Assembly (NCBI RefSeq): GCF_000420025.1
Contig: NZ_ATUD01000001.1
Location: 186,001 to 250,000 of the forward strand
DNA from: Patulibacter americanus DSM 16676
GTDB taxonomy: Bacteria > Actinomycetota > Thermoleophilia > Solirubrobacterales > Solirubrobacteraceae
DNA: 64,000 nucleotides
Direction of reading: 5' to 3'
Below are positions 1 to 8,233 of this stretch, piece by piece (within the stretch, counting starts at the first letter, position 1; every line of letters begins with the position of its first letter). The position numbers were made by a program, and so were the translations under genes. The notes below the pieces were generated by a model that worked only from the letters and a program-made list of their open reading frames with translations, did no database searches and was not told the origin of the DNA.

Positions 1-914
1 TTCACGTCCGGCTCGAACAGCCAGGCGGTACCCGAGTCGATGACGCCGTCGATGAAGAACTTCGCCACGCCGCCGCGCCAGCGCCGGCCGCGGCCGTCGC
101 GGTGGGCGGCGAGCGACTCCCACTCCTCGCGCGGGGTGTCGGGGTGGATCCAGAGCGGCGCGATGATCCGCGTGACGAGGTCGCCGCCCGCCTCGAGATC
201 GCGCAGCGTGGCGTGGGTGGCGGGCGAGCCGTCCATCGCGTGGGTCGTCGTGATGCCGAGCGTCGCCAGGCGGCGCAGGTGGGCGACGTAGAGCGCGCGG
301 CGGCCCTCGTCGGCGAGCGGCGGCATGGCGCCGCGGACGATGTCGACGGCGGGCCACTCGCGCAGCTCGCCCGTCGGGGTGCCGTCGGGGTCGCAGACGA
401 TCTCGGCCTGCTCGGCGAACGTGCGCGGACCGTCGACGCCGGCGATCTCCAGCGCCTTCGGGGTGGCGACGGCGGTATGCAGGTCCATCATCAGGAAGAA
501 CCCGGGCGCGCCGCCCGTGGCCTCGACGAGTAGGTCGCCGCGCACCCCCGCCTCGCCGAAGACGTCGTAGCCCAGACCGAAGCCCAGGACCCACTCGCCG
601 GGCGCGCAGCGCTCCGCCTCGGCCGCGATCAGCCGGCGGACCTCGTCGAGGCTGGTGACGCCGAGGAGGTCGGCGCCGCGCGCCTGCTCCGCCCCCATGA
701 ACGGGTGCATGTGGCTGTCGATCAGCCCGGGCACGACCGCCGCGCCGCCGAGGTCGACGACCTCCGTCTGGGAGCCGACCAGCGCGCGGATCTCCGCGTC
801 GTCGCCGACCTGGACGATGCGCCCGTCGGCGATCGCGATCGCGGTGGCGGTGGGGCGCGCGTCGTCGAGCGTGCGGACGCGGCCGGAGACGAGGGCGAGG
901 TCGATCTGGGTCAT
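1..914 (-). CDS. YtcJ-like amidohydrolase (3' part cut by window edge)
   Basis: Metal-dependent amidohydrolase of the YtcJ group. About 304 residues are visible, starting MTQIDLALVSGRVRTLDD; the rest lies beyond base 1. The N-terminal beta-sandwich leads into the metal-binding motif DSHMHP near residue 67, typical of the amidohydrolase superfamily, and the region around residues 230-290 (ITTTHAMDG, KFFIDGVIDSGTA) fits YtcJ proteins. The ATG at 912-914 is the natural start. It lies just downstream of the cupin and amine oxidase genes on the same strand (38 bp from the cupin stop), so it may be the third gene of that operon. Substrates of this family are poorly known; an N-acyl or amide compound from amine metabolism is only a guess from context. 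Confidence 0.82.
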   Translation of the reverse strand, partial: MTQIDLALVSGRVRTLDDARPTATAIAIADGRIVQVGDDAEIRALVGSQTEVVDLGGAAVVPGLIDSHMHPFMGAEQARGADLLGVTSLDEVRRLIAAEAERCAPGEWVLGFGLGYDVFGEAGVRGDLLVEATGGAPGFFLMMDLHTAVATPKALEIAGVDGPRTFAEQAEIVCDPDGTPTGELREWPAVDIVRGAMPPLADEGRRALYVAHLRRLATLGITTTHAMDGSPATHATLRDLEAGGDLVTRIIAPLWIHPDTPREEWESLAAHRDGRGRRWRGGVAKFFIDGVIDSGTAWLFEPDV

Positions 915-951
915 GGGGCTCCGGGGGTGGGTGTTCGTGGGGGGGGGACGG

Positions 952-1500
952 TCAGTCGGCCGGGCGCGGCGGATCGTCCGCCGGGTCCTGCGACACCGGG
1001 TAGTACGCGGTGATGTTCCCGGTCTGCGACCACACGCCGGGCGGCAGCGGGCGCTCCTCGGTCGGGGTCGTCGCGACGTAGACCTTGCGCAGGGTCTCGT
1101 GGACCCGCCAGACGGTGCGGTCGCCCGCGCGCAGCGTGCCGACCGTGCCGGGGGCCAGCTCGAGCGTCGGGCCGCCCTCGTTCTCCACCGTCGCGCGGCC
1201 GGAGACGACGACGAACACCTCGTCGACCTCGACGTCCGTGGCGACGCCCGGGGTGATCTGCCAGATCCCGTGCTCGACGAGGACGCCGCCGGCGTGGAGG
1301 TGCTCCTCGAGCGTCAGGGCCGACGTCTCCGGCGTGCCCTCGACGACCTGCTCCGGGTCGAGCGCGAGCGGCTCGAGGACCGCGGTGGCGACGTCCACGG
1401 CGAACGCCGGGTCCTCGCCCCGGACGTAGCGCACGTCCACCTCCCCCGTCTCGACGCCCTCCCCGAGGTCACCGAAGAGAGGCTCGTCGCCCGCGCTCAC
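952..1500 (-). CDS. cupin-domain protein linked to amine oxidase
   Basis: A 182-residue cupin (DUF861/Cupin_3-like). The C-terminal half carries the double-stranded beta-helix signature (DVEVDEVFVVVSGRATVENE, then ELAPGTVGTLRAGDRTVW). The GTG start at 1498-1500 overlaps the TGA of the upstream FAD oxidoreductase (GTGA), so the two are translationally coupled. Similar cupins travel with PuuB/OrdL-type oxidases and aminotransferases in putrescine-utilisation loci, where their reaction is not settled. The N-terminal ~70 residues have no motif I recognise. A role in amine or aldehyde handling is inferred from context. Confidence 0.8.
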   Translation of the reverse strand: MSAGDEPLFGDLGEGVETGEVDVRYVRGEDPAFAVDVATAVLEPLALDPEQVVEGTPETSALTLEEHLHAGGVLVEHGIWQITPGVATDVEVDEVFVVVSGRATVENEGGPTLELAPGTVGTLRAGDRTVWRVHETLRKVYVATTPTEERPLPPGVWSQTGNITAYYPVSQDPADDPPRPAD

Positions 1501-2933
1501 GAGTCGAACCCCAGCCCGAGGCGGTCGAGGGTCCGGAGCCACAGGCCGCGCTTGCCGCTGCGGTCCTCGGCGGCCATGCGGTTGCGGGTGATGGCGATGC
1601 CGACGCTGCGCAGCGGCTCGGGCGGGAACGGCGTGGGCTTCTCCCGCACGTACCGCAGACGGGTGGCCTCGGTGTCGCGGCCGTCGACGAGGTCGAGCGC
1701 CACCCGGCCGCCGAAGCGGGTCGCCGCCACACCCAGGCCGGTGTAGCCCGCGGCGTACGCGACCTTCCCTCCGTGGGTCGTGCCGAAGAACACGGAGAAG
1801 CGGCTGCAGGTGTCGATCGCCCCGCCCCAGCGGTGCGAGAAGCGCACGCCCTCGAGCTGGGGAAAGGCCGTGACGAAGTGCTGGGCGAGGCGGCCGAAGG
1901 TCTCGTCGCTCTCGTCGTGGCGCGCGGCGACGGGGCCGCCGAAGCGGTAGACGGCGTCGTAGCCGCCCCACAGGATCCGGTCGTCGGCCGTCAGCCGGTA
2001 GTAGTGGAACTGGTTCGCGTCGTCACCGATGCCCTGGCGCCCCTCCCAGCCGATCGACGCGCGTTGCTCCGGGGTCAGCGGCTCCGTCATCAGCACGTAG
2101 TCGTAGACGGGGACGATGTAGCGGCGCAGCTCGCGCACGATCGGGGCGAACGCGTTCGTGCCCAGGACGACGCGCCGCGCACGGACGCGGCCCTGCGCGC
2201 AGAGCACCTCGACGCCGTCGGGCGTCTCGCGCAGGTCCTCCGCGCGGGTGTGCTCGTGGATCCGCACGCCGGCGTCGAGCGCCGCACGGCGCAGGCCGAG
2301 CGCGAGCTTGCCCGGGTGCACGAGGGACGCGCCAGTGCGGTCCCAGACCGCGCCCTGCACGACGGGCGAGTGCAGCTGGGCGCGCGCAGCCTCGCGGTCG
2401 AGGACCTGCACCTCGTGGCCGTGGGCCCGCAGCAGCTCTGCGTGCTCCTCGAGCTCGTCCGTGCCGGTGGTCGGGTCGAGGATCACGTCCATCTCGCCCG
2501 TGTGCTCGAGCTCGCAGTCGATGCCGAGCCGCTCCACGTCGGCGCAGAGGTCCGCGTGGTTCTCCAGGCCGAGGCGCTCCAGCGTCGCGAGCTCCTCCGG
2601 GAATCGCGCCAGCCCGTTGGGGAGCCCATGGGTGAGGGACGCGACGCAGAAGCCGCCGTTGCGGCCCGAGCCGCCGAAGCCGCAGGTCTCGCCCTCGACC
2701 AGGACGACGTCGCGGGTGGGGTCGTCGCGCTTGGCGTGCAGCGCCGCCCAGAGCCCGGTGAACCCGCCGCCGACGATGCAGAGGTCCGCCGTGACGTCGC
2801 CGACCAGCGCGGGCTCCGGGGTCGGCCGCTCGATCCCGCCGTGCTCCTCGTCGAGCCAGAACGACCGGGGGATCGCGTCCGCGAAGGAGGCGCGGTGGGC
2901 GGCCGTCGGGGCGGAGCGGGGCCAGGGACTCAT
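1497..2933 (-). CDS. FAD-dependent amine oxidase, PuuB/OrdL-like
   Basis: A 478-residue DAO-family flavoprotein. The dinucleotide-binding motif GGGFTG sits at residues 55-60, followed by the ribose-binding acid (VVLVEGE) and the family hallmark GGSGRNGGF. The C-terminal part (GYTGLGVAATRFGGRVALDL) is the second FAD-contact region. Gamma-glutamylputrescine oxidases and related secondary-amine oxidases have this architecture. I chose ATG 2931-2933; an upstream in-frame extension is low-complexity and would cross the operator region. It is divergent from the agmatine genes, with a strong inverted repeat in the 143-bp gap, and coupled to the cupin. Exact amine substrate (gamma-glutamylputrescine, or another polyamine or amino acid) cannot be fixed; no PuuA ligase is seen here. 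Confidence 0.85.
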   Translation of the reverse strand: MSPWPRSAPTAAHRASFADAIPRSFWLDEEHGGIERPTPEPALVGDVTADLCIVGGGFTGLWAALHAKRDDPTRDVVLVEGETCGFGGSGRNGGFCVASLTHGLPNGLARFPEELATLERLGLENHADLCADVERLGIDCELEHTGEMDVILDPTTGTDELEEHAELLRAHGHEVQVLDREAARAQLHSPVVQGAVWDRTGASLVHPGKLALGLRRAALDAGVRIHEHTRAEDLRETPDGVEVLCAQGRVRARRVVLGTNAFAPIVRELRRYIVPVYDYVLMTEPLTPEQRASIGWEGRQGIGDDANQFHYYRLTADDRILWGGYDAVYRFGGPVAARHDESDETFGRLAQHFVTAFPQLEGVRFSHRWGGAIDTCSRFSVFFGTTHGGKVAYAAGYTGLGVAATRFGGRVALDLVDGRDTEATRLRYVREKPTPFPPEPLRSVGIAITRNRMAAEDRSGKRGLWLRTLDRLGLGFDS

Positions 2934-2976
2934 CGCCCGGGACGCTAGTGGGCCGCGACGGCCTGTCCGCCGCACC

Positions 2977-3024
2977 TGCGACAGGGCGTCCGTACGCCCC
3001 GGGGGCACGCGACGCCCTGTCGCA
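2977..3024. promoter_or_regulatory. inverted repeat in divergent amine-oxidase/agmatine promoter
   Basis: Two perfect 14-bp arms, TGCGACAGGGCGTC (2977-2990) and GACGCCCTGTCGCA (3011-3024), are separated by 20 bp. The element lies in the middle of the gap between the PuuB-like gene (start 2933) and the N-carbamoylputrescine amidase (start 3077), so one regulator could control both directions. PucR or one of the tandem TetR proteins encoded 2-3 kb away are the obvious candidates; that link is inferred. Confidence 0.7.
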
Positions 3025-3076
3025 CCTTGCAGAGGATCTCCACCCGCCCCCGGCCGTGCCTTACGCTTTTTCAACC

Positions 3077-4075
3077 ATGCGCGTGATCACCGCCACGACC
3101 CCTCCCCCGTCGCCCGCGCGCGTCAACGCGCCGCGCCGGGCCCCGCTGCGCGTCGGCGCCGTCCAGCACCGCTGGCACGCCGACCCGGCCGACCACCGCG
3201 CTGCGCTCAAGGGGGGCATCTCGCTCGCCGCCGCCGAGGGCGCGCAGGTCGTGTTCCTCCAGGAGCTGACGATGGCGCGCTACTTCGCCGACGTCCGCCC
3301 CGACGGTGCGCCGGACGCGACCGCGGAGGAGCTGCCGGGCGGCCCGACGCACCAGTTCGCCCAGATGGCGGCGCAGAAGCACGGCATCCACGTGCACGCC
3401 TCGGTCTTCGAGCGCGCGCCCGGCGAGGACGGCCGCGGCTACAACACCGCCTTCCTCGTGGCCCCGGACGGCTCGCTCGTCGCCCGCACGCGCAAGCTCC
3501 ACATCCCCGTCACGGCCGGCTACTACGAGGACGAGTACTTCCGCCCCGGCCCCTCCGACGGCGACCCGTACCCCGTCGTCGCGCTCGGCGACGAGCTCTC
3601 GGACGCCCACGTCGGCCTGCCCACCTGCTGGGACCAGTGGTTCCCCGAGGTCGCGCGCGCCTACTCCCTGAACGGCGCCGAGATCGTGGTCTACCCGACC
3701 GCGATCGGCTCGGAGCCCGACCACCCGGACTTCGACACGCAGCCGCTGTGGCAGCAGGTCATCGTCGCCAACGGCATCAGCAACGGCACCTTCATGGTCG
3801 TCGTCAACCGCATCGGCGACGAGCGCGTCACCCGCGCCGACGGCACCACCACGGGCAACGTCTTCTACGGCTCGTCCTTCATCTCGGACCCCTACGGCCG
3901 CGTGCTCGCCCAGGCGCCGCGCGACGAGCCGGCCGTGCTCGTCGCCGACCTGGACCTGGACCAGCGCCAGGACTGGCTCGACCTCTTCCCGTTCCTCGCC
4001 ACGCGCCGCCCGGACACGTACACCGAGCTGACGGCGCCGGTCGTCGAGCCCGCGTCGGAGAAGGCCGCGGGATGA
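3077..4075 (+). CDS. aguB: N-carbamoylputrescine amidase
   Basis: Nitrilase-superfamily enzyme hydrolysing N-carbamoylputrescine to putrescine, CO2 and ammonia. The catalytic triad is visible: Glu63 (LQELT), Lys140 (TRKLHIP) and Cys184 in PTCWDQWFPE, the last being characteristic of AguB rather than other nitrilases. At 332 residues it is somewhat longer than the usual ~290-300 because of an N-terminal extension of about 24 residues rich in Pro/Ala, so an internal start is possible. The stop overlaps the next gene's start (ATGA), coupling it to agmatine deiminase, the enzyme that makes its substrate. Divergent from the amine oxidase with a shared operator region. Confidence 0.93.
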   Translation: MRVITATTPPPSPARVNAPRRAPLRVGAVQHRWHADPADHRAALKGGISLAAAEGAQVVFLQELTMARYFADVRPDGAPDATAEELPGGPTHQFAQMAAQKHGIHVHASVFERAPGEDGRGYNTAFLVAPDGSLVARTRKLHIPVTAGYYEDEYFRPGPSDGDPYPVVALGDELSDAHVGLPTCWDQWFPEVARAYSLNGAEIVVYPTAIGSEPDHPDFDTQPLWQQVIVANGISNGTFMVVVNRIGDERVTRADGTTTGNVFYGSSFISDPYGRVLAQAPRDEPAVLVADLDLDQRQDWLDLFPFLATRRPDTYTELTAPVVEPASEKAAG

Positions 4076-5130
4076 GCACGGGCGGCGCCGCCGGCGCAGC
4101 GGCCACCCCCGCGTGGCGGATGCCCGCCGAGTGGGCGCCCCACGAGCGCACCTGGATGGCCTGGCCGTCGTCGGGCTACACGCTGGGCGAGACGGAGGCC
4201 GACGCCGAGGAGGCCCGCGCCGCCTGGACCGCCGTGGCCCACGCCGTGCTCGAGTTCGAGCCCGTGAGCATGGTCGTCGACCCGACCGCCGCCGCGCTGG
4301 CGGCCGAGCGGCTCGGCCCGAAGGTCCCGCTCGTGCAGGCTCCGCTGGACGACGCCTGGATCCGCGACATGGGCCCGACCTTCGTGCTCGGCGCCGACGG
4401 GCAGCTGGGCGCCGTGGACTGGACCTTCAACGGCTGGGGCGGCCAGGGGTGGGCGTCGTGGGAGCACGACGCGCGCGTGGCCGCCGTGGTCGCGGACGCC
4501 GCGGGCGCCGAGCTCGTCGACTCGCCCCTGGTCAACGAGGGCGGCGGCATCCACGTCGACGGCGAGGGCACGATCCTGCTCACCCGCACCGTGCAGCTCG
4601 ACGAGGGCCGCAACCCGGGCTGGGACGAGGCGCGCGTCGAGGCCGAGCTGCGCCGCACCCTCGGGATCGAGAAGGCGATCTGGGTCCCCCGCGGCCTGGC
4701 CCGCGACTACGAGGAGTTCGGCACCCGCGGCCACGTCGACATCGTCGCCACGTTCGCGTCGCCCGGCGTCGTCCTCGTGCACCACCAGACCGATCCGCGG
4801 CACCCCGACCATGCGGTGACGGCCGAGGTGGCGGCGCTGCTGCGCGAGGAGACGGACGCCCGCGGCCGCCGCCTCGAGGTGATCGAGGTCCCCGCTCCCG
4901 CGTTCCTCGCCGACGAGGAGGGCCCGGTCGACTACAGCTACATCAACCACCTCGTCGTCAACGGCGGCGTGATCCTCTGCGGGTTCGGCGAGCCCGAGGC
5001 CGACGCCCGGGCGAGCGCGATCATGGAGCGGGCGTACCCGGGCCGGCGGATCGTCCTCGTCGACGCCCGCCCGCTGTTCGCGCGCGGCGGCGGCATCCAC
5101 TGCATCACCCAGCAGCAGCCGCGGGCCTGA
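4072..5130 (+). CDS. aguA: agmatine deiminase
   Basis: Hydrolyses agmatine to N-carbamoylputrescine and ammonia; a pentein-fold guanidino-group-modifying enzyme. 352 residues, normal for the family. Diagnostic motifs are WMAWPS near the N-terminus, DDAWIRDMGPTF, NEGGGIHVDGEG, the catalytic-His segment GTRGHVDI and the nucleophile Cys344 in GGGIHCITQQ. Translation is coupled to aguB through ATGA. Together the pair converts agmatine, from arginine decarboxylation or uptake, to putrescine, which downstream genes at 12-18 kb can degrade. Confidence 0.95.
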   Translation: MSTGGAAGAAATPAWRMPAEWAPHERTWMAWPSSGYTLGETEADAEEARAAWTAVAHAVLEFEPVSMVVDPTAAALAAERLGPKVPLVQAPLDDAWIRDMGPTFVLGADGQLGAVDWTFNGWGGQGWASWEHDARVAAVVADAAGAELVDSPLVNEGGGIHVDGEGTILLTRTVQLDEGRNPGWDEARVEAELRRTLGIEKAIWVPRGLARDYEEFGTRGHVDIVATFASPGVVLVHHQTDPRHPDHAVTAEVAALLREETDARGRRLEVIEVPAPAFLADEEGPVDYSYINHLVVNGGVILCGFGEPEADARASAIMERAYPGRRIVLVDARPLFARGGGIHCITQQQPRA

Positions 5131-5168
5131 GGGCCGCGGTCGCGTCGAGGCGGGCTACCCTGCCGACC

Positions 5169-5756
5169 GTGACCGCGAGCCCCGCCGGCGCGCCCGGGGA
5201 TGTGCTCCCGCAGGCGCGCATCCTCGCCGCGGCGACCGGGCAGATCCGCCGGGGCGGGGTCCGCGAGGTGCGCGTGCAGGCGGTCGCGGCCGAGGCGGGC
5301 GTGTCGACCCCGCTCGTCTACCACTACTTCGGCAACCGGGCGGGGCTCGTGCGGGCCGCGCTGACGGCGGCCGTGGCGGACGCGCCCGACCCGGCCGCGT
5401 CGGCGAACGCATCGCCGCGGGAGCGCCTCGTCGCGCTGCTCGCGGGCGGGGTCGACGACGCTCCCGAGCGGCGCGAGGCGGCAGCGATGCGGAACGAGCT
5501 GGCGGCGTCGGCGCTGTTCGACCCGGAGCTCGGCGCGCTGCTCGCGACGGACACGGCGAGGCGGGAGGCCTCGGTCGTGGCCGCGCTGCGCGACCACGCG
5601 ACGGCGAGCCACGAGGGCGACGAGGCAGCCGTCGTCGCCCGGGGGCTGGTGGGTCTGGCCGACGGGCTCGTCGAGCGGTGGCTCGGCGGCCTGCTCGCCG
5701 CCGACCGCCTCCGTGCGCTCGTGGGGCGGGCGGTCGACGCCGTGGTCGCGCGATGA
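5169..5756 (+). CDS. TetR-family regulator (first of tandem pair)
   Basis: A 195-residue TetR-type repressor with an N-terminal helix-turn-helix at about residues 15-60 (VRVQAVAAEAGVSTPLVYHY) and an all-helical ligand domain. GTG 5169-5171 is the most plausible start, 38 bp after aguA. Its stop overlaps the ATG of a second TetR gene. The two proteins share layout and similar segments (LVYHYFGNRAGLVRAAL against LVYYHFGSPAGLVSAAL, and related C-termini), so they look like tandem paralogues. Likely targets are the neighbouring amine genes; the ligand is unknown. Confidence 0.85.
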   Translation: MTASPAGAPGDVLPQARILAAATGQIRRGGVREVRVQAVAAEAGVSTPLVYHYFGNRAGLVRAALTAAVADAPDPAASANASPRERLVALLAGGVDDAPERREAAAMRNELAASALFDPELGALLATDTARREASVVAALRDHATASHEGDEAAVVARGLVGLADGLVERWLGGLLAADRLRALVGRAVDAVVAR

Positions 5757-6355
5757 GCGCCCCGGCGCCCGACCGGCAGCCCGAGGGGCGCCGCGCGTTG
5801 CTCGACGCCACCGCGGCGCTCGTGGCGGAGCAGGGCGTCCGCGGGTTGTCTCCCCGGGCCGTCGCTCGTCGTGCCGGCACGACGGCGGCGCTCGTCTACT
5901 ACCACTTCGGCTCGCCCGCCGGCCTCGTCTCCGCCGCGCTGCACCACGCGAACGAGCAGGCCCCGTCCGTCACGCGCCTGCCCGGCCCCCCGGCGGGCCG
6001 GCACGGCCGCGACGCCCTGGTCGACGCGCTGGAGGCCGAGTTCGACGACGACCCGCGGGTGCGGAGCCTCAACGCGATCTGGAACGAGGTGGGCGCGCTC
6101 GCCGCGTTCGAGCCCGCGCTTCGCGACGACCTGCGTGCGGTCACCGACGCGTGGAAGGCGACGGTCGCCGCGGCGATCCGACGCGGCGTGGCCGACGGCT
6201 CGGTCGCCCCCGACGTCGACGCCGACGAGGCGGCCGAACTGCTGACGGGCGCGGTTGACGGCCTGAGCCAGCGGTGGCTCGCCGGCGCGCTGACGGCCGA
6301 CGAGGCGCGCGTGGCGCTGCGGCCGCTGCTCGACGCGTTGGTCCCGGCGGGCTGA
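5753..6355 (+). CDS. TetR-family regulator (second of tandem pair)
   Basis: A 200-residue TetR-type regulator starting MSAPAPDRQPEGRR, with HTH at residues ~25-65 (LSPRAVARRAGTTAALVYYH) followed by FGSPAGLV and a helical C-terminal domain ending ALRPLLDALVPAG. It begins inside the stop codon of the preceding tetR (ATGA), so the two are made together and could heterodimerise. It is more divergent in the ligand domain than in the DNA-binding part. Confidence 0.85.
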   Translation: MSAPAPDRQPEGRRALLDATAALVAEQGVRGLSPRAVARRAGTTAALVYYHFGSPAGLVSAALHHANEQAPSVTRLPGPPAGRHGRDALVDALEAEFDDDPRVRSLNAIWNEVGALAAFEPALRDDLRAVTDAWKATVAAAIRRGVADGSVAPDVDADEAAELLTGAVDGLSQRWLAGALTADEARVALRPLLDALVPAG

Positions 6356-6423
6356 GCCGACGGATCGACGGGAGCGCGGGCGGGGCCGGTGAGGGCGGTG
6401 CGGCACGTGGGCGCGCCGGAGCC

Positions 6424-6457
6424 ACACCGTGTCCGGGACCGGTACGACACCGTGTCG
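6424..6457. promoter_or_regulatory. twin ACACCGTGT palindromes upstream of pucR
   Basis: The 9-bp palindrome ACACCGTGT occurs at 6424-6432 and again at 6447-6455 (in the second, extended to CGACACCGTGTCG at 6445-6457). The centres are 23 bp apart, about two helical turns, in the 164-bp gap before the PucR gene. Autoregulation by PucR or control by the upstream TetR pair is plausible. Confidence 0.5.
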
Positions 6458-6519
6458 CGCCCATTCGGGTGGGCAGCGGACGATCTGCCCTTTACGCGGC
6501 TTGCTGATGCGGGCATCAT

Positions 6520-8166
6520 GTGCGCGTGACCACGGCAGACGCGTTCCACGCCAGCCCCCCGCCGCTCGCCGCGCCCGCCGTCCGGATCACCGTGCGCCAG
6601 GCGCTCGACCTGCCCGTCCTGCGGCGCGGGCTGCCCGACGTCGTCGCGGGCGAGGCCGGGCTCGACGGCCCGATCCGCTGGGTCCACGCCGGCGAGGTCG
6701 CCTACATCGCCTCGCAGCTGCGCGGCGGCGAGCTGCTGCTCACCACGGGCATGGGCATCGGGCGCAAGGCCGTCGACCAGCGGCGCTTCGTCGCCACGCT
6801 CGCGGACCTGGGGCTCGCCGCGCTCGTCATCGAGCTGGGGTCGACCTTCGGCGAGCTCCCCGACGCGCTGGTCCAGGCCGCCCGGCACCACGGCCTCACG
6901 CTCGTCGCCCTCACCCGCGAGGTCCCCTTCATCCTCGTGACGGAGGCGATCCACACCGAGATCGTCAACGCCCAGTACGCGATGCTGCGCCGCGGCGACG
7001 ACGTGCAACAGCGCCTGACGGAGCTGCTGCTCGCCGGGCAGGGGATCCCCGACGTGCTGCGCGCGACGGCCGAGATCATCGGCAACCCCGTGTTCCTCGA
7101 GGACGGTGACGGGCGCCTGCTCTACCACGCGGGCGCGGTCACGGAGGGCATCGACGCACTCGACGCGTGGAAGGCGTCGAGCCGGCCGGGCGGCCGTGCG
7201 CCGTGGCGGGCCGGGCTCGCCTCGCCCGTGCCGATGGGGCCCCACGGGCCGGCGGGACGCCTGCTGGTGCTGCCCGTCGCCGGCCCGATGGACGAGATCG
7301 CCGAGGTCGCCCTGCAGCGGGCCGCCGGCATCGTCGCCCTGGCGCTCCTGCGCGCGCGGCAGGAGGAGGAGCTCGTCGCCCGCGAGCGGGGGAACTTCCT
7401 CGCCGACCTGGCCGAGGGCCGGATCGCGGGGGCGCACGCGGAGCGACAGGCGGTGTCCATCGGCTTCCGGGCCTCGGGCGAGCTCGTGCTCCCCTTCGCC
7501 GCCGAGACGGCCGGCGCCGCCCGCGACGCGACCTGGGGTCTCGTGCTGCGCGACGTCGGCAACGAGCTCGAGGCCCACGGCCACTCGGTCCTCACAGGCC
7601 AGAACGAGCGCGCCGGGCAGCTGCTCGCCCTCGTCGGCCTGCGTGAGGCCGGCGCGCGCGAGGCGGTCGCCGACGCGTTCGCCCGCGCCCTGCGGACCGC
7701 CACGGACCGCCGGCTCGGCACGGACGAGGCGCGGATCGCGGTGGGCGAGCCCACCGCGTGGCGCGACGTCGGCCCGGCCCTGCGCCTGGCCGCGGAGACG
7801 GCCGCGAGCGCCGTGGCCCTGCCCCCGGCCACGTGGCACGACGTCCGCACGCTCGAGCTGCAGCGCCTGCTCTGGCACTGGCGCGACGACCGTGAGCTGC
7901 GCGACTTCGTGCGCCGCCGCCTGGGGCCCGTCCTCGAGCACGACCGGCGGCGCAAGCACCAGCTGCTGCCGACGCTCGAGGCGCTCTGCGCCGGCGGCTG
8001 GCGCAAGGCCGAGGCCGCCCGGATGCTGCACCTCAACCGGCAGGCGCTGTACAACCGCCTGGCCCGGATCGAGGAGCTGCTCGACGTCGACCTGGCCGAC
8101 CCCGAGCAGACGCTGACGTTGCACCTCGCGCTGCGGGCGCTGCCGCACGTCGACCCCGAGGCGTAG
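6520..8166 (+). CDS. PucR-family transcriptional regulator
   Basis: A 548-residue PucR-type regulator. The N-terminal PucR domain is at about residues 20-150 (ITVRQALDLPVLRRGLPDVV, then GELLLTTGMGIG). A central GGDEF-like sensory region follows, and the C-terminal PucR HTH_30 domain is at about 485-545 (GWRKAEAARMLHLNRQALYN). Proteins of this class regulate purine, proline, GABA and polyamine use in actinobacteria and bacilli. GTG 6520 is used as start; GTG 6526 is an alternative. Position between the agmatine genes and the aldehyde dehydrogenase/aminotransferase block makes polyamine or GABA sensing the likely job. Two palindromes stand upstream. Confidence 0.9.
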   Translation: MRVTTADAFHASPPPLAAPAVRITVRQALDLPVLRRGLPDVVAGEAGLDGPIRWVHAGEVAYIASQLRGGELLLTTGMGIGRKAVDQRRFVATLADLGLAALVIELGSTFGELPDALVQAARHHGLTLVALTREVPFILVTEAIHTEIVNAQYAMLRRGDDVQQRLTELLLAGQGIPDVLRATAEIIGNPVFLEDGDGRLLYHAGAVTEGIDALDAWKASSRPGGRAPWRAGLASPVPMGPHGPAGRLLVLPVAGPMDEIAEVALQRAAGIVALALLRARQEEELVARERGNFLADLAEGRIAGAHAERQAVSIGFRASGELVLPFAAETAGAARDATWGLVLRDVGNELEAHGHSVLTGQNERAGQLLALVGLREAGAREAVADAFARALRTATDRRLGTDEARIAVGEPTAWRDVGPALRLAAETAASAVALPPATWHDVRTLELQRLLWHWRDDRELRDFVRRRLGPVLEHDRRRKHQLLPTLEALCAGGWRKAEAARMLHLNRQALYNRLARIEELLDVDLADPEQTLTLHLALRALPHVDPEA

Positions 8167-8171
8167 TCGAA

Positions 8172-8189
8172 CTCTCAGGAAGCTCTCAG
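8172..8189 (+). promoter_or_regulatory. CTCTCAG direct repeat, OmpR-type operator candidate
   Basis: CTCTCAG at 8172-8178 repeats exactly at 8183-8189, an 11-bp period that places both copies on one DNA face. Such direct repeats are typical of OmpR/PhoB-family response-regulator sites. It lies 44 bp before the start of the secreted repeat protein. No two-component system is present in the window. Confidence 0.5.
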
Positions 8190-8233
8190 CGTCCTCTTCG
8201 GTCCCTCCGATGGTCCGTGGGCATGCTGGGGTC

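Noticed and set aside
1773-2948. Plus-strand frame opposite the amine oxidase
   Set aside because: Antisense to a convincing FAD oxidoreductase; no domain and no ribosome-binding context.
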